Shown piece after piece: positions 8,448-19,211 of a DNA stretch of 64,000 nucleotides. Within the stretch, counting starts at the first letter, position 1. The number at the start of each line of letters is the position of its first letter. Source of the stretch: Paenibacillus psychroresistens (GTDB lineage: Bacteria; Bacillota; Bacilli; Paenibacillales; NBRC-103111); the NCBI RefSeq assembly GCF_009728935.1, contig NZ_CP034235.1, positions 6,275,501 to 6,339,500 on the forward strand. Reading direction: 5' to 3'. The position numbers and the translations under genes are program-made. Below the pieces are notes generated by a model. It was not told the DNA's origin. It worked only from the letters and a program-made list of their open reading frames with translations, and did not search any database.

Positions 8448-8885
8448 TTACCTTAAAGATCGATTGCGATGGGTGTACAACCAATATTTTTTCATATCCT
8501 TAACGACGTCATCATAGCGTTCCAGCACTGTCTCCACATAATGGTCAAAGGTCGCATAATTGTCAGGCGCCACATCTATGGATTTGCCTTCTCCATCTAT
8601 CTTCAAGATTGCATTATGGCGTTCGGCTAAGGTATGGGCAAGGTTCATCAGCAGAAAATCCTCCCAAGAGGTGGCATCTTCTTCTCTACAAACCTTACAG
8701 CCTTCTTCGATAAAAAAAACAAAGATGCCATGCTTGCGCATCATAACTTCCGGCAACAACAGATATCCATCATCAATGGGTTGAATATCACATACCCATT
8801 GATGTGCAAATTGTTGCAGATCCGGTTCAATCTGTTGCTGAAAATCTGGTTTTGCTTGCTTCAATTGCAAATGTAATTCTGGCAT
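8448..8885 (-). CDS. Hypothetical protein, 145 aa
   Basis: An intact small soluble protein that I do not recognise. It is mildly acidic, with a hydrophobic core segment (HGIFVFFIEEG), a CxxC-like KVCREED and a C-terminal stretch rich in Asp, Tyr and Lys ending in basic residues. The ATG at 8885 has GAGGGATCC upstream; the frame extends to 8930 without a ribosome site. It lies 28 bases downstream of the chemoreceptor-like gene on the same strand and is followed by its own terminator, so it is probably the last gene of that unit. Confidence 0.75.
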   Translation of the reverse strand: MPELHLQLKQAKPDFQQQIEPDLQQFAHQWVCDIQPIDDGYLLLPEVMMRKHGIFVFFIEEGCKVCREEDATSWEDFLLMNLAHTLAERHNAILKIDGEGKSIDVAPDNYATFDHYVETVLERYDDVVKDMKKYWLYTHRNRSLR

Positions 8886-8913
8886 ATTGGATCCCTCAAT
8901 TGATTCTAGCTTC

Positions 8914-9792
8914 TTATAGTGAATTTGCAATATTGGCTAATTTATTCGCCATGCCTGCCACTTCATCAACAGATGTGACCATGTTATGGGTAGCCAAAGA
9001 CTGCTCTTGGCTTTTCTGAGTACTGGTATTAGAAGCTTTAGTAACTTGCTCCATTTTAGCATTGATTTGTAAGGTCAGGTTATTCATTTTCTCAGCATTT
9101 TGACGGGAAACCTCGGATAGTTTACGAATTTCTTCAGCAATTACACCAAAGCCTCTACCAAATTCTCCGCTTCGCGCCGCCTCAATAGATGCATTCAACC
9201 CAAAAACCTTGGTTTGCTGAGCTACCTTGCCAATAAACATAAGGGATTCACTAATTTCCTTGGAGATATCTTTGATTTCTGTTATATTATGGGCCAATTG
9301 CTGTTCATTTAATTCAATCTCTTCTGCAGATGCTGCTATTTGCTTAATGGTTCCTGAAATTCCTTGAGCACTTGAATTCAATTGATCCGCTACATCTTGC
9401 AAATCTTTGCCTAATCTTTGGGCAAATTCCCGATTTTGGTTGCGCAAGCGAGTTGATAGACCATTCATCACTTGCCACGCCAACTCACTGTCACTAGTCA
9501 TAAACTGGCGGAAGGATTCTTGCTGCAGAACCACTAGCTGAGTGGATACAACTGCTTTTGCCGTTCCACTGCGCGGCATGCCTTCAAGCAAAGACATTTC
9601 TCCAAAAAACCCGCCCTCATCCACTTGCCCTAAAACAATCGATCTAGATTCCTGTTGTATAGTAATTTCAACTTGTCCGCTAATTACTACATACATCTCA
9701 TGCCCTGGCTCACCTTCGCTAAAAATAACCTCTCCGGCTCGTTTGTTCATAACACTACCAATTTCACTAAGCTGAGCTATATTTAATTCCAT
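8914..9792 (-). CDS. Soluble cyclic-nucleotide-binding / methyl-accepting signalling protein
   Basis: Residues 1-115 or so form a cyclic-nucleotide-binding (Crp-type) domain, with GEVIFSEGEPGHEMYVVISG and the phosphate-binding-cassette-like GGFFGEMSLLEGMPRSGTA. After a coiled-coil linker, residues about 140-292 form a methyl-accepting signalling domain with the conserved hairpin tip (GLNASIEAARSGEFGRGFGVIAEEIRKLS is its core, given here only as a landmark for residues 195-225). No membrane segment is present, so this is a cytoplasmic receptor that could couple a nucleotide or metabolite signal to CheA/CheW. The signalling domain is shorter than in normal chemoreceptors. ATG at 9792 follows GGGAGTGTTCATA. 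Confidence 0.88.
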   Translation of the reverse strand: MELNIAQLSEIGSVMNKRAGEVIFSEGEPGHEMYVVISGQVEITIQQESRSIVLGQVDEGGFFGEMSLLEGMPRSGTAKAVVSTQLVVLQQESFRQFMTSDSELAWQVMNGLSTRLRNQNREFAQRLGKDLQDVADQLNSSAQGISGTIKQIAASAEEIELNEQQLAHNITEIKDISKEISESLMFIGKVAQQTKVFGLNASIEAARSGEFGRGFGVIAEEIRKLSEVSRQNAEKMNNLTLQINAKMEQVTKASNTSTQKSQEQSLATHNMVTSVDEVAGMANKLANIANSL

Positions 9793-9851
9793 TATGAACA
9801 CTCCCTAAAGTTTGCTTCGGAATACGATCTCGTATGTTTATCTTTTCAAGG

Positions 9852-10622
9852 TTACTTAAGTAATCTGCTCATAAACGATGGTTTGCGCTCTCGATGGCGA
9901 GCTGATCTGGAGATTAAGCTAGATTCTTGCGGAGTGTCAGTAGAGTATAAGCCTGTTTCCGAAATTTGCTCGGATTCATCTAGTCGATCAGGTTCATGGT
10001 TGGAATCTGATTCAACTAACGAATCTGCCTCATCACCAATAGTTTCCGAGTCACTTGCTAATAACATAGCTTTTTCATCCTCGGATATCTCCATATTTTC
10101 TTCCAGCTCATCTATTTCAACTAGCTCATCTATCACTTCTTGCTCGTTTAGTTCTTCTGTTTTGAGCTCGATTTGATCCTCTAGTTGTGGTTCGAACTCA
10201 GGTTCTATGTAAGTTTCAGCTTCTATTTCAGTTTGTTGCTCATCTAGTTCATTGGATAGGATTACATCCCTATAGTCTGTTACCACTGTGTCATCATCTA
10301 ATTCGTTGTTGTCCAAACTAGCTTCTAATCCTACTATAGGCATTTCGAATAAAGCGGTCTCGATGACTTTATTAACTACTTGCAGAATTTCTGGCTCTAG
10401 GAGCAACGGCTTTAAAGCTAATTGATCTTCTAACTGCCCTACTCTTGCTGTTAATCGCCCAACCGTATCTTCTAATTCCCGTAAAGCCAATAATAAATGA
10501 GCAGGGTTCAACATAAGCTCATGCTCGACAGTATCTTGCTGTTCGGTTTTAAATACCTCTAATTCTTCAGGAGTTAATAAAGCTTCAAGCTCCTCTTTAG
10601 ATAAAATATTGCTATACATCAT
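9852..10622 (-). CDS. Acidic coiled-coil protein with a FliM/FliN-like N-terminal motif
   Basis: The 256-residue protein starts with ILSKEELEALLTPEEL, resembling the 'LSQxEIDALL' peptide by which FliM and FliY bind CheY. A predicted coiled coil follows (LRELEDTVGRLTARVGQLEDQL), then about 130 residues that are extremely Glu/Asp-rich, and a basic tail (ARHRERKPSFMSRLLK). No enzyme domain is visible. It precedes the cyclic-nucleotide/chemoreceptor protein by 60 bases on the same strand, which may hint at a motility or signalling role. That link is inference only. ATG at 10622 follows AAAGGAG. Confidence 0.7.
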   Translation of the reverse strand: MMYSNILSKEELEALLTPEELEVFKTEQQDTVEHELMLNPAHLLLALRELEDTVGRLTARVGQLEDQLALKPLLLEPEILQVVNKVIETALFEMPIVGLEASLDNNELDDDTVVTDYRDVILSNELDEQQTEIEAETYIEPEFEPQLEDQIELKTEELNEQEVIDELVEIDELEENMEISEDEKAMLLASDSETIGDEADSLVESDSNHEPDRLDESEQISETGLYSTDTPQESSLISRSARHRERKPSFMSRLLK

Positions 10623-10665
10623 AGAAGTTAACTCCTTTAGTAGAATTACAGAATCTAGTAGAATA

Positions 10666-10729
10666 ATAAAGAGGAGCCCCTAACGAATTCCCCACTTGAA
10701 TGGGGTGCTCGTTAACGATTCCTCTTTAT
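10666..10729. terminator. Long imperfect palindrome after gltD, probable terminator
   Basis: Three nested arms pair over 64 bases: ATAAAGAGGA with TCCTCTTTAT, TAACGA with TCGTTA and CCCCA with TGGGG. The hairpin starts 12 bases beyond the gltD stop and ends about 45 bases before the next gene. The outer arm ends in an A/T-rich run rather than a pure T-run, so it may terminate in either direction or act as an mRNA-end stabiliser. Confidence 0.6.
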
Positions 10730-10740
10730 CGTAACTGTTT

Positions 10741-12225
10741 TTATGGCAAATTGGAAGAGCCCATCAAATAACGATCACATTCTCTAGCAGCCGCGCGGCC
10801 TTCATTAATAGCCCATACAACCAAGCTTTGACCACGACGCATATCTCCTGCAGTGAACACACCTTTTACATTTGTTGAAAACTTGTCATATTCAGCTTTA
10901 GCATTGGAACGTTCATCCTTCTCCACGCCTAGCTGATCCAAAAGACTATTCTCAGGTCCCATAAAGCCCATTGCAAGAAGCACAAGCTGTGCCGGATAAA
11001 CCTTCTCACTGCCTGGAACTTCAACAGGTCCGAAACGACCATTATCATCTTTTTTCCATTCAATAAGAACGGTATGCAATTCCTTCACATGTCCATTATC
11101 ATCGCCAACAAATTTCTTGGTGGAAATCAGGTATTGACGTGGATCCCCGCCAAATTTAGCAGCAGCTTCTTCTTGGCCGTAATCCATTTTGTAAACCTTT
11201 GGCCATTCTGGCCAAGGATTGTTGCCAGCACGTTTCTCAGGAGGCTTAGCCATGATTTCATATTGGGTAACCGTTGCACAACCATGACGTACCGAAGTAC
11301 CTACACAGTCCGTCCCGGTATCACCACCACCAATAACGATAACATCTTTACCTGAAGCCGAAATATATTGTCCATCTTCATGTTTGCTGTCTAACAAGCT
11401 TTTTGTGTTCTTATGCAGAAATTCCATCGCTAGATGAATGCCCTTTAATTCGCGGCCTTCAATTGGCAAATCGCGTCCTTTTGTAGCTCCACCGCACAAT
11501 ACAACCGAATCAAACTCCTGAAGTAATTTCTCAGCTGGATAATCCTTACCCACTTCTGTGCTGGTGATGAAAGTTACTCCTTCAGCAGCTAATACCTCAA
11601 CACGGCGTTGAACGTGTTGTTTATCCAGCTTCATGTTTGGAATTCCGTACATCAACAAACCGCCGACACGATCGGAACGCTCAAATACTGTTACCAGATG
11701 ACCGGCTTTATTCAATTGTGCAGCACAAGCTAACCCTGAAGGACCTGAACCAATAACAGCTACTTTCTTACCTGTGCGATGAACAGGTGGTTCTGGAACA
11801 ACCCAGCCTTCGTCAAAGCCTTTATCAATAATCGAGCGCTCGATATTCTTAATCGTTACAGGGGAGCCGTTTAAGCCCACTGTACATGAACCTTCGCACG
11901 GTGCGGGGCAAACTCTTCCCGTAAATTCAGGGAAGTTATTCGTTTTATGCAAACGATCGAGTGCCTCTCTCCATTGTCCACGGTAAACCAAATCGTTCCA
12001 CTCTGGAATCAAGTTATTAACAGGACAGCCAGCTGCCATCCCGCTAATTAATTTACCTGTATGACAGAAAGGGATTCCACAATCCATACAGCGAGCGCCT
12101 TGCGTTTGGAGCTTTTCTTCCGAAAAATGCTGGTGAAATTCCTCATAATGACTAATCCGCAGCAGCGGGTCATCTTCTTTTGGAACTTCACGAGTGAATT
12201 CAATAAAGCCAGTAGGTTTGCCCAT
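10741..12225 (-). CDS. gltD: Glutamate synthase [NADPH] small subunit
   Basis: GltD takes electrons from NADPH through FAD and Fe-S centres to the large subunit GltB, which makes two glutamates from glutamine and 2-oxoglutarate. The 494-residue length is typical. Two cysteine clusters near the N-terminus (Cys46, 49, 54, 67 and Cys106, 110, 114) fit two 4Fe-4S centres. A FAD fold ([13 protein letters not shown]) and an NADPH fold ([13 protein letters not shown]) follow. It lies 73 bases downstream of gltB on the same strand, and the pair forms the gltBD operon. ATG at 12225 follows AAAGGAG. Confidence 0.97.
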   Translation of the reverse strand: MGKPTGFIEFTREVPKEDDPLLRISHYEEFHQHFSEEKLQTQGARCMDCGIPFCHTGKLISGMAAGCPVNNLIPEWNDLVYRGQWREALDRLHKTNNFPEFTGRVCPAPCEGSCTVGLNGSPVTIKNIERSIIDKGFDEGWVVPEPPVHRTGKKVAVIGSGPSGLACAAQLNKAGHLVTVFERSDRVGGLLMYGIPNMKLDKQHVQRRVEVLAAEGVTFITSTEVGKDYPAEKLLQEFDSVVLCGGATKGRDLPIEGRELKGIHLAMEFLHKNTKSLLDSKHEDGQYISASGKDVIVIGGGDTGTDCVGTSVRHGCATVTQYEIMAKPPEKRAGNNPWPEWPKVYKMDYGQEEAAAKFGGDPRQYLISTKKFVGDDNGHVKELHTVLIEWKKDDNGRFGPVEVPGSEKVYPAQLVLLAMGFMGPENSLLDQLGVEKDERSNAKAEYDKFSTNVKGVFTAGDMRRGQSLVVWAINEGRAAARECDRYLMGSSNLP

Positions 12226-12298
12226 CGTTCCGTTCTCCTTTAGAGTTTTGCATTTGCAAAACTAGCATCGTAAGCATTGTAAGCATTTGATAAATTTA

Positions 12299-15200
12299 TT
12301 AATTTCCACCCACGCGGGATATATCCTTCATGTTTTGTTCAAAAGCAGCCATAATGGCTTGCTCATTGCTTAAGCCTGATTTCTTACCGCTCTCAATGGA
12401 TTCAAACATCCGTTTGTAATCCTTAGGGATAACCTTCACGAAATCAAAAACACTTTCTTCCCATGACTCGAGGATCCGATGTGCGACTTCGCTGCCAGTA
12501 AACTTATGATGATTGCGAATCATTAAATGTACTTCATTATTCTCGTAATGCTCCGTAATTTGCTCCAGGTAGACCATTTCCGAATTGACCTGTGTTGAGA
12601 ATTTGCCATGTGGATCGTACACATACGCAATACCACCAGACATACCTGCTGCGAAGTTGCGTCCAGTAGGACCTAGAACCACTACGCGCCCGCCTGTCAT
12701 GTATTCACAGCCATGATCGCCAACACCTTCAACTACAGCACGCGCACCACTATTACGTACACAGAAGCGCTCTCCTGCTCTTCCACGAATATAAGCATCG
12801 CCGTCAGTCGCTCCATAAAGGGCAACATTCCCGATAATGATATTTTCTTCTGCTACAAATGAAGATTTGCTAGCCGGGAAGACCGCAATTTTACCACCAG
12901 AAAGACCTTTGCCCACATAATCATTGGAATCGCCTTCCAAAGATAATGTGATCCCTTTTGGAATGAAAGCTCCAAAGCTCTGACCTGCTGAGCCGTTAAA
13001 ATGAAGACGGATCGTATCATGTGGTAATCCATCTATTCCATATTTGCGAGTAACTTCACTCCCAAGAATCGTACCGACTACTCGGTTTACATTGCGAATC
13101 GGCAGAATGGCATGAACATGCTCTTTATTATCTAAAGCTGGTTTACAAATGGTAAGCAGCTGTTGCATATCAATCGAATTCTCTAACCCGTGATCTTGTT
13201 GCTCTTGGCAGAATCTACCGACATTATCTGGCATATCAGGCTGATATAATAAAGCGGATAAATCAATGCCTCTAGCCTTCCAATGTTCAACAGCTTGCTT
13301 CGCTTCTAACACATCTGTACGTCCTACCATTTCTTCAATGGTGCGGAATCCTAATTGTGCCATAATTTCACGAACATCCTGAGCAATAAAGGTCATAAAG
13401 TTAACTACATGAGCAGGATCGCCTGCGAATTTTTTACGCAGCTCTGGATTCTGTGTAGCTACACCAACCGGACAAGTATCCAAATGGCAAACTCTCATCA
13501 TAATACAGCCTAATGAAATTAACGGTGTTGTTGCAAAGCCAAATTCCTCGGCTCCAAGCAATGCTGCAACTACTACATCACGGCCAACTAAAAGCTTGCC
13601 ATCTGTTTCAACTACAATACGACTGCGTAAATTATTCAAAACGAGGGTTTGGTGAGTTTCCGCTAACCCAAGCTCCCATGGTAAACCCGCATGATGAATA
13701 CTCGTTTCTGGAGATGCGCCTGTTCCGCCATCATAACCACTAATTAGCACAACATCCGCTTTACCTTTGGCAACACCTGCTGCAATTGTTCCAACTCCAA
13801 CCTCAGAAACTAATTTAACGCTGATTCTTGCACGAGGATTGGCATTCTTTAAATCATGTATGAGTTCAGCTAAATCTTCAATTGAATAAATATCATGATG
13901 CGGCGGCGGAGAAATCAAACCAACTCCTGGTGTAACACCGCGAACCTCTGCAATCCAAGGATATATCTTCGCACCAGGCAACTGACCGCCTTCACCAGGC
14001 TTAGCACCTTGAGCCATTTTAATCTGAATTTCGTCTGCATTAACCAAGTAATTACTCGTTACCCCAAAGCGGCCTGAAGCTACTTGTTTAATTGCACTGC
14101 GGCGTGAATCTCCATTGGCATCCTGAACAAAACGGTTTGGATTTTCTCCGCCCTCACCCGTATTGCTCTTGCCGCCGATCCGATTCATTGCAATTGCAAT
14201 GCTCTCATGGGCTTCTTGGCTAATGGAACCATAGGACATGGCACCTGTTTTGAAACGCTTGAATAACGATTCAACTGGCTCTACTTCATCGATTGAGATC
14301 GGTGAACGATCGCCTTTGAACGCTAGCATTCCACGTAAATTAAACTGTTGCTCGGAATCACGTTGGATATGACCGACAAACGTTTTGTACATACTATAGT
14401 TATTCGTCCGTACAGCCGTTTGCAGAGCATGAATCGTTTGTGGGTTATAGAGATGCTCTTCGCCGTTTGAACGCCATTGCAAGTCTCCGCCTGTATCAAG
14501 CACAGGATCGCGACCTTCTTGTACAGAATAAGCACGTTGATGACGAATTTGCACTTCTTGTGCAATGATGTCTAAACCAATACCTTCAATACGTGAAGCT
14601 GTCCATGTAAAATATTTATCCACTACCGCTTTATTCAAGCCGATTGCTTCAAAAATTTGTGCTCCACGATAGCTCTGAATAGTTGAAATCCCCATTTTGG
14701 CTAAAACTTTAACTACGCCCTTAGTGGTTGCTTTCAAATAGTTATAAACCGCTTTTTCGTGCGTCATGTTAACTAGAATCTTCTGATTGATCATATCGTC
14801 CAAGGTTTCAAAAGCGAGGTAAGGATTAACAGCCCCAGCCCCGAACCCAATTAACAAAGCAAAATGATGAACTTCGCGCGGCTCAGCAGATTCAACGATT
14901 AAGCTGACCTTGGTTCTTGTGCCTTCACGAATCAAATGATGATGTGTGCCAGATACAGCAAGCAGCGCAGGTATAGCTGCAAATTCTTCGTCTACTCCAC
15001 GGTCAGATAAGATTAGAAATGTAGCACCTTCAGCAATTGCACGATCAGCAGCAACATAAAGCTCTTCGATTGCTTGCTCCAAACCAGTAGTACCTTCTGC
15101 AACTTTGTAGATTATAGGAAGTGTTACTGACTTGAAGCCAGCACGATCTATATGACGCAGCTTAGCAAGCTCATCATTATTCAGAATCGGAGTTTTGATC

Positions 15201-16891
15201 CGAATTTGTCTACAGCTTTCAGGCTCTGGGTTAATTAAATTGCGCTCAGGTCCAATAGTTGTTCCTTGAGCTGTAATAATTTCTTCAAAATTCGCATCAA
15301 TTGGCGGGTTAGTAACCTGAGCGAACAATTGTTTGAAATAGTTATATAGAATTTGAGGGCGTCCGGATAGTACAGCAAGCGGTGCATCATTCCCCATGGA
15401 ACCGATTGGATCGACACCATTCTTAGCCATAGGCTCCAACACTTTGCGCAATACTTCAAACGTATAACCAAAGGCTTGTTGGCGCTTAAGCACTGTAGCG
15501 TGATCAGATTCATGGACATGCGGCGCTTCTGGTAAATCTTCTAAACTAACCAAATGTTCGGAAAGCCAAGCTTCGTAAGGATGCTCATGAATAATATCCT
15601 GTTTGATCTCTTCATCTGTAAGAATTTTACCTTGCACAGTATCTACGACTAGCATACGCCCAGGCTGTAAACGATCCTTACGAATAATTTTCTCAACGGG
15701 TATATTCAATACTCCCGCTTCAGAAGCAAGTACGATTAAATCATCGGATGTAACATAATAACGAGCGGGTCTTAGTCCATTTCGATCCAATAAAGCTCCG
15801 ATCATTTTGCCATCTGTGAAAGCAATTGCAGCCGGTCCATCCCACGGCTCCATCAAACAGCTGTGATATTCATAAAAAGCACGTCTAGCTGCATCCATAT
15901 TCTCATGCTTGGACCAAGGCTCCGGAATCATCATCATAGCTGCATGCGGCAATGAGCGGCCTGACAGCATAAGAAATTCCAATGTATTATCAAAAATCTG
16001 TGAATCGCTTCCATCGTTATCTACAACAGGCAGAATCCTTTTAAAATCCTCACCGAATAAGTCCGTTTCACACATAGCCTGACGTGCATGCATCCAGTTT
16101 ACATTACCGCGCAATGTGTTAATCTCTCCGTTATGAATTAAGAAGCGATAAGGATGTGCCCGTTCCCAGCTTGGGAATGTGTTCGTGCTAAAGCGTGAAT
16201 GCACTAAAGCAATGGCAGACTCCAAAGAAGGATCCTGCAATTCAAGATAATACGCATCCACTTGCTCAGGAGTTAACATCCCTTTATATACTATAGTACG
16301 ACTCGAAAAGCTCGCGAAATAAAATTGAGAAACCGCATCCATTGCAGCTATAGCATTCTCTGCTAGTTTACGAATAACGAACAGCTTACGCTCGAAAGCT
16401 AAGTTATCTTTAACATCCTTGCTTTGACCAATGAACAATTGACGCACAAAAGGTTCTGCTGAAACGGCTGAATCGCCCAATGATCTATTATTCGTAGGAA
16501 CCGTACGCCAGCCAAGCACAATCTGACCTACTTCTACTACAAAACCTTCAAGAATCTGCTCACATTGCGCCCTTAATGCTTCATCCTGCGGCAAGTAAGC
16601 CATTGCCACACCATATTCATTGGCAGCAGGAAGCTGAACTCCCTGATCAGCCAAGGATTTCAGGAAAAAAGAATGAGGGATTTGCAATAATATCCCTGCA
16701 CCGTCACCTGTATTGGACTCACTGCCTTGACCGCCACGGTGGTCTAAGTTGCAAAGTACAGTCAATGCTTGACGAACGATTTCATGTGATGGCTTTCCTT
16801 TAATGTTCGCGACAAATCCAATCCCGCAAGCATCATGTTCATTCTTTGGGTCATACAATCCTTGTTTTTGAGGTAATCCATTGTGCTTCAT
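12299..16891 (-). CDS. gltB: Glutamate synthase [NADPH] large subunit
   Basis: GltB hydrolyses glutamine in an N-terminal Ntn amidotransferase domain and channels ammonia to an FMN site, where 2-oxoglutarate becomes glutamate. The 1530 residues carry the full set: a short propeptide ending before Cys22 (HDACGIGF), [11 protein letters not shown], the central and FMN-binding domains ([10 protein letters not shown]), the 3Fe-4S cysteines in [15 protein letters not shown], and the C-terminal GXGXG beta-helix. A weak AAGG-type ribosome site precedes the ATG at 16891. A cre-like sequence lies 28 bases upstream, suggesting catabolite control. No gltC regulator is adjacent. Confidence 0.97.
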   Translation of the reverse strand: MKHNGLPQKQGLYDPKNEHDACGIGFVANIKGKPSHEIVRQALTVLCNLDHRGGQGSESNTGDGAGILLQIPHSFFLKSLADQGVQLPAANEYGVAMAYLPQDEALRAQCEQILEGFVVEVGQIVLGWRTVPTNNRSLGDSAVSAEPFVRQLFIGQSKDVKDNLAFERKLFVIRKLAENAIAAMDAVSQFYFASFSSRTIVYKGMLTPEQVDAYYLELQDPSLESAIALVHSRFSTNTFPSWERAHPYRFLIHNGEINTLRGNVNWMHARQAMCETDLFGEDFKRILPVVDNDGSDSQIFDNTLEFLMLSGRSLPHAAMMMIPEPWSKHENMDAARRAFYEYHSCLMEPWDGPAAIAFTDGKMIGALLDRNGLRPARYYVTSDDLIVLASEAGVLNIPVEKIIRKDRLQPGRMLVVDTVQGKILTDEEIKQDIIHEHPYEAWLSEHLVSLEDLPEAPHVHESDHATVLKRQQAFGYTFEVLRKVLEPMAKNGVDPIGSMGNDAPLAVLSGRPQILYNYFKQLFAQVTNPPIDANFEEIITAQGTTIGPERNLINPEPESCRQIRIKTPILNNDELAKLRHIDRAGFKSVTLPIIYKVAEGTTGLEQAIEELYVAADRAIAEGATFLILSDRGVDEEFAAIPALLAVSGTHHHLIREGTRTKVSLIVESAEPREVHHFALLIGFGAGAVNPYLAFETLDDMINQKILVNMTHEKAVYNYLKATTKGVVKVLAKMGISTIQSYRGAQIFEAIGLNKAVVDKYFTWTASRIEGIGLDIIAQEVQIRHQRAYSVQEGRDPVLDTGGDLQWRSNGEEHLYNPQTIHALQTAVRTNNYSMYKTFVGHIQRDSEQQFNLRGMLAFKGDRSPISIDEVEPVESLFKRFKTGAMSYGSISQEAHESIAIAMNRIGGKSNTGEGGENPNRFVQDANGDSRRSAIKQVASGRFGVTSNYLVNADEIQIKMAQGAKPGEGGQLPGAKIYPWIAEVRGVTPGVGLISPPPHHDIYSIEDLAELIHDLKNANPRARISVKLVSEVGVGTIAAGVAKGKADVVLISGYDGGTGASPETSIHHAGLPWELGLAETHQTLVLNNLRSRIVVETDGKLLVGRDVVVAALLGAEEFGFATTPLISLGCIMMRVCHLDTCPVGVATQNPELRKKFAGDPAHVVNFMTFIAQDVREIMAQLGFRTIEEMVGRTDVLEAKQAVEHWKARGIDLSALLYQPDMPDNVGRFCQEQQDHGLENSIDMQQLLTICKPALDNKEHVHAILPIRNVNRVVGTILGSEVTRKYGIDGLPHDTIRLHFNGSAGQSFGAFIPKGITLSLEGDSNDYVGKGLSGGKIAVFPASKSSFVAEENIIIGNVALYGATDGDAYIRGRAGERFCVRNSGARAVVEGVGDHGCEYMTGGRVVVLGPTGRNFAAGMSGGIAYVYDPHGKFSTQVNSEMVYLEQITEHYENNEVHLMIRNHHKFTGSEVAHRILESWEESVFDFVKVIPKDYKRMFESIESGKKSGLSNEQAIMAAFEQNMKDISRVGGN

Positions 16892-16918
16892 TTCTTGTGC
16901 GACCTTCCCTTCTCTACT

Positions 16919-16932
16919 TGAAAGCGCTTGAG
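16919..16932 (-). promoter_or_regulatory. cre-like site upstream of gltB
   Basis: On the minus strand CTCAAGCGCTTTCA matches 12 of 14 positions of the CcpA operator consensus (WTGNAANCGNWNNCA-type, central CG flanked by matching arms). It sits 28-41 bases upstream of the gltB ATG, where binding would affect transcription start or early elongation. One imperfect match by eye is weak evidence. Confidence 0.35.
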
Positions 16933-17161
16933 TTTCCCAGACGCCACTCTATGCAAGTATTCGACCTCTAATTTGATTTGGCTTAATTATATTTTTATAG
17001 TTTAACATCCCGAAATAATTATATCAATTTAAAAAATCGCATTTTGATGTGAAAATTGTTAATTTTTAAAAATCATTTCGAATTTCCTACAAAGGTAAAA
17101 CGTGTTATCATAAAGTAAAAATAAAGCATATCTAAATATTTTGTAAAGGTGGTGAATTTTC

Positions 17162-18280
17162 TTGCGAAAAAAAAGAGTCCTTCTCCTATCCGAAGGATTC
17201 GGTTCCGGGCACACCCAAGCCGCTCAAGCCTTATCTATGGGATTGCGACAATTATCTAAAAACATTACGACTCGCGTTCTTGAATTAGGAGCCTTCCAGC
17301 ATCCTACCATTGCGCCTTGGATTTTCTCAGCCTATCGTAAAACCGTAACCAACAAGCCAAACTTGGTTGGTAAGCTATACCAATCTTATAATAAATCATC
17401 TATGAGCCGTCTAAGCTCATTAGCCTTACATCGGCTTTTTTATTCGCGAACAGCTAATATTATTAGGCAACTGCGACCGGATTTAATTATTAGCACTCAT
17501 CCCTTTCCTACCGTAATTGTTTCACGATTGAAACGAGCAGGTTTATCAACACCTCTATGTACGGTAATTACAGATTATGATGCACATGGCTCCTGGGTAG
17601 ATTTAGAGGTAAACTATTACATGGTTTCTACTAGTGAAGTTAAAAACAAATTGATTCAACGGGGCATCTCTTCAGATGTCATTCAAATAACCGGCATTCC
17701 CGTTCACCCTAAATTCTGGGAAATACCAAACAGAGAAGAATCCAGATTAAGCTTTAAGCTGCAAGATATGCCAACTGTACTAGTAATGGGCGGTGGCTGG
17801 GGATTAATCGATGATGAAGAAATGATGAACTATATTGCCCAATGGCGCGATAAAATTCAGCTCATTTTCTGCACTGGGAATAACGAGAAGGTATTACATA
17901 AATTATCAGAGGATGAACGCTTTAAACACCCGAATATTCATCTGTTTGGTTTCACTAAAGATATCAATAAACTAATGGATGTTTCGGATTTATTGATCAC
18001 CAAGCCTGGCGGGATGACTTGTACGGAGGCCATGTCAAAAGGAATCCCAATGTTGTTTTATAGCCCAATTCCAGGTCAAGAGGAAGAGAATCGTCAATAT
18101 TTTATTGAAAATGGTTTTGGTGAAGAAATTCAATCGATTGCTACAATTGCAGCTTGGTTTAATAAACTGCTAAGTGACCAATATCCATTGTTGCTGCAGA
18201 ATCGGATTAATAATCAGCTTAATATTAAATACAGTCCACAATTTTGTACGGAATCGATTATTGAGTTATTCCAATTGTAA
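17162..18280 (+). CDS. MGDG-synthase/UgtP-type glycosyltransferase
   Basis: The 372-residue GT28-type enzyme has the MGDG_synth N-domain (LLLSEGFGSGHTQAAQAL, residues 6-23; the family's glycine loop) and a UDP-sugar-binding C-domain (VMGGGWGLID; LITKPGGMTCTEAMSKGIP). Family members add glucose or galactose to diacylglycerol, giving glycolipids and the lipoteichoic acid anchor, at the inner membrane face. TTG at 17162 is used, with AAAGGTGGTG upstream. The gene is divergent from gltB and ended by the terminator at 18283-18318. A second family member is at 29701-30930. Which of them is the true UgtP is not clear. Confidence 0.85.
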   Translation: MRKKRVLLLSEGFGSGHTQAAQALSMGLRQLSKNITTRVLELGAFQHPTIAPWIFSAYRKTVTNKPNLVGKLYQSYNKSSMSRLSSLALHRLFYSRTANIIRQLRPDLIISTHPFPTVIVSRLKRAGLSTPLCTVITDYDAHGSWVDLEVNYYMVSTSEVKNKLIQRGISSDVIQITGIPVHPKFWEIPNREESRLSFKLQDMPTVLVMGGGWGLIDDEEMMNYIAQWRDKIQLIFCTGNNEKVLHKLSEDERFKHPNIHLFGFTKDINKLMDVSDLLITKPGGMTCTEAMSKGIPMLFYSPIPGQEEENRQYFIENGFGEEIQSIATIAAWFNKLLSDQYPLLLQNRINNQLNIKYSPQFCTESIIELFQL

Positions 18281-18282
18281 AA

Positions 18283-18318
18283 GACCTATCCGTCTGCTCT
18301 GACGGGTAGGCCTTTTTG
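18283..18318 (+). terminator. Terminator after the glycosyltransferase
   Basis: GACCTATCCGTC pairs with GACGGGTAGGCC around a six-base loop and is followed by TTTTTG. Confidence 0.85.
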
Positions 18319-18328
18319 TTTTAGTTAA

Positions 18329-18439
18329 TTAAATTAAGATAGCACGACTAATAATAACCAACAAAATGAACAGCACCAATATAGCACCAGTAGATGTGAA
18401 TCCACCTAATCCTCCAACTCCACCTGCAACTACTCCCAT
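18329..18439 (-). CDS. YjcZ-family tiny sporulation protein (36 aa)
   Basis: A 36-codon frame translates to a glycine-rich start (MGVVAGGVGGLGGFTSTGA) followed by one membrane segment (ILVLFILLVIISRAILI). This is the pattern of the tiny YjcZ/SscA-like sporulation proteins, which are 25-55 residues with Gly-rich N-termini and a single helix. The ATG at 18439 has AAAGGAGG seven bases upstream. Such proteins are made late in sporulation and some influence spore assembly. It stands beside the spore-appendage genes, which supports a sporulation role. Confidence 0.8.
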   Translation of the reverse strand: MGVVAGGVGGLGGFTSTGAILVLFILLVIISRAILI

Positions 18440-18598
18440 TGTGCAATCCTCCTTTCTTCTACCTAAATTAAACGAGGCATTAAGCATAATGCTGTTTGTT
18501 TACAATCATAGTGTATGGTAAATTCCACTAATTGCTTGGGTGCTAATGCACATTTTTATTAGACTAGAGCAGACATCCAATCATCTCATTTGGCCATG

Positions 18599-18607
18599 CA
18601 TATGATA
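18599..18607 (+). promoter_or_regulatory. Possible sigma-K type -10 element
   Basis: CATATGATA matches the sigma-K -10 consensus CATANNNTA and lies 54 bases before the ATG at 18661. I could not find a convincing -35 AC at the right distance, so this is only suggestive of mother-cell expression. Confidence 0.25.
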
Positions 18608-18660
18608 GGTAAGTAGGGATTTCTTTACTAGTGATTATAACCATAATGGAGGCGAACAAA

Positions 18661-19011
18661 ATGAGTGTAGCTGTCAGTAAAGAAGAAGCCAAAAAATGGA
18701 TCGGGCGTAATATTGATGCGGTGAAAAAAGACGGCACTGTAGTAACAGGTAAATTAGTAGGAATTAAAGGGTCAAGATTAATTTTTGCTGCACAAAAAGG
18801 GAAAGTACACACTAAAGCAATTATTCCTCTAGTTTTATTTGACCTTCTTGCAGTTGGCACTGCTGGCGCTTATGGCGGTTACGGTTACGGCGGTTATGGA
18901 GGCGGCTTTGGTGGTTATCCAGGAGGGTATGGCTACGGAGCACCCGGTTATGGAGCACCTGGTTATGGAGCACCTGGTTATGGATACGGATATGGGCAAC
19001 CCTTTTTTTAA
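18661..19011 (+). CDS. Gly/Tyr-rich small protein, spore-coat candidate
   Basis: The protein has two parts. Residues 1-65 include a small basic domain (WIGRNIDAVKKDGTVVTGKLVGIKGSRLIFA) that looks like a KOW/Sm-type beta-barrel, and a hydrophobic strand (IIPLVLFDLLAVG). Residues 66-116 are almost only Gly, Tyr, Ala and Pro, in repeats such as GAPGYGAPGYG. Tyrosine- and glycine-rich tails of this kind occur in spore coat and crust proteins that crosslink. The ATG at 18661 follows GGAGGCGAACAAA; an upstream ATG at 18631 lacks a site. It lies upstream of the Ena-like genes and has its own terminator. Confidence 0.75.
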   Translation: MSVAVSKEEAKKWIGRNIDAVKKDGTVVTGKLVGIKGSRLIFAAQKGKVHTKAIIPLVLFDLLAVGTAGAYGGYGYGGYGGGFGGYPGGYGYGAPGYGAPGYGAPGYGYGYGQPFF

Positions 19012-19031
19012 TGTAGTAAACACAATTAGGA

Positions 19032-19063
19032 AATGAGGTGCCTTCATGCATCTCATTTTTTTT
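19032..19063 (+). terminator. Terminator after the Gly/Tyr-rich gene
   Basis: ATGAGGTGC pairs with GCATCTCAT (one G.T pair) around a six-base loop and is followed by eight T, so the Ena-like genes downstream need their own promoter between 19063 and 19200. Confidence 0.85.
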
Positions 19064-19211
19064 CTATACTCAAACAATCATAACCTTCTAAATACATATA
19101 AATATAATAATAGGCTTATAAAAGTTAATAGACCTGAGATAGATGTCCACGCGATATAAGAGCATTCTGCATTAACTATCTAGAAATTAAAAAAAGGAGG
19201 TTGCACAGAAT

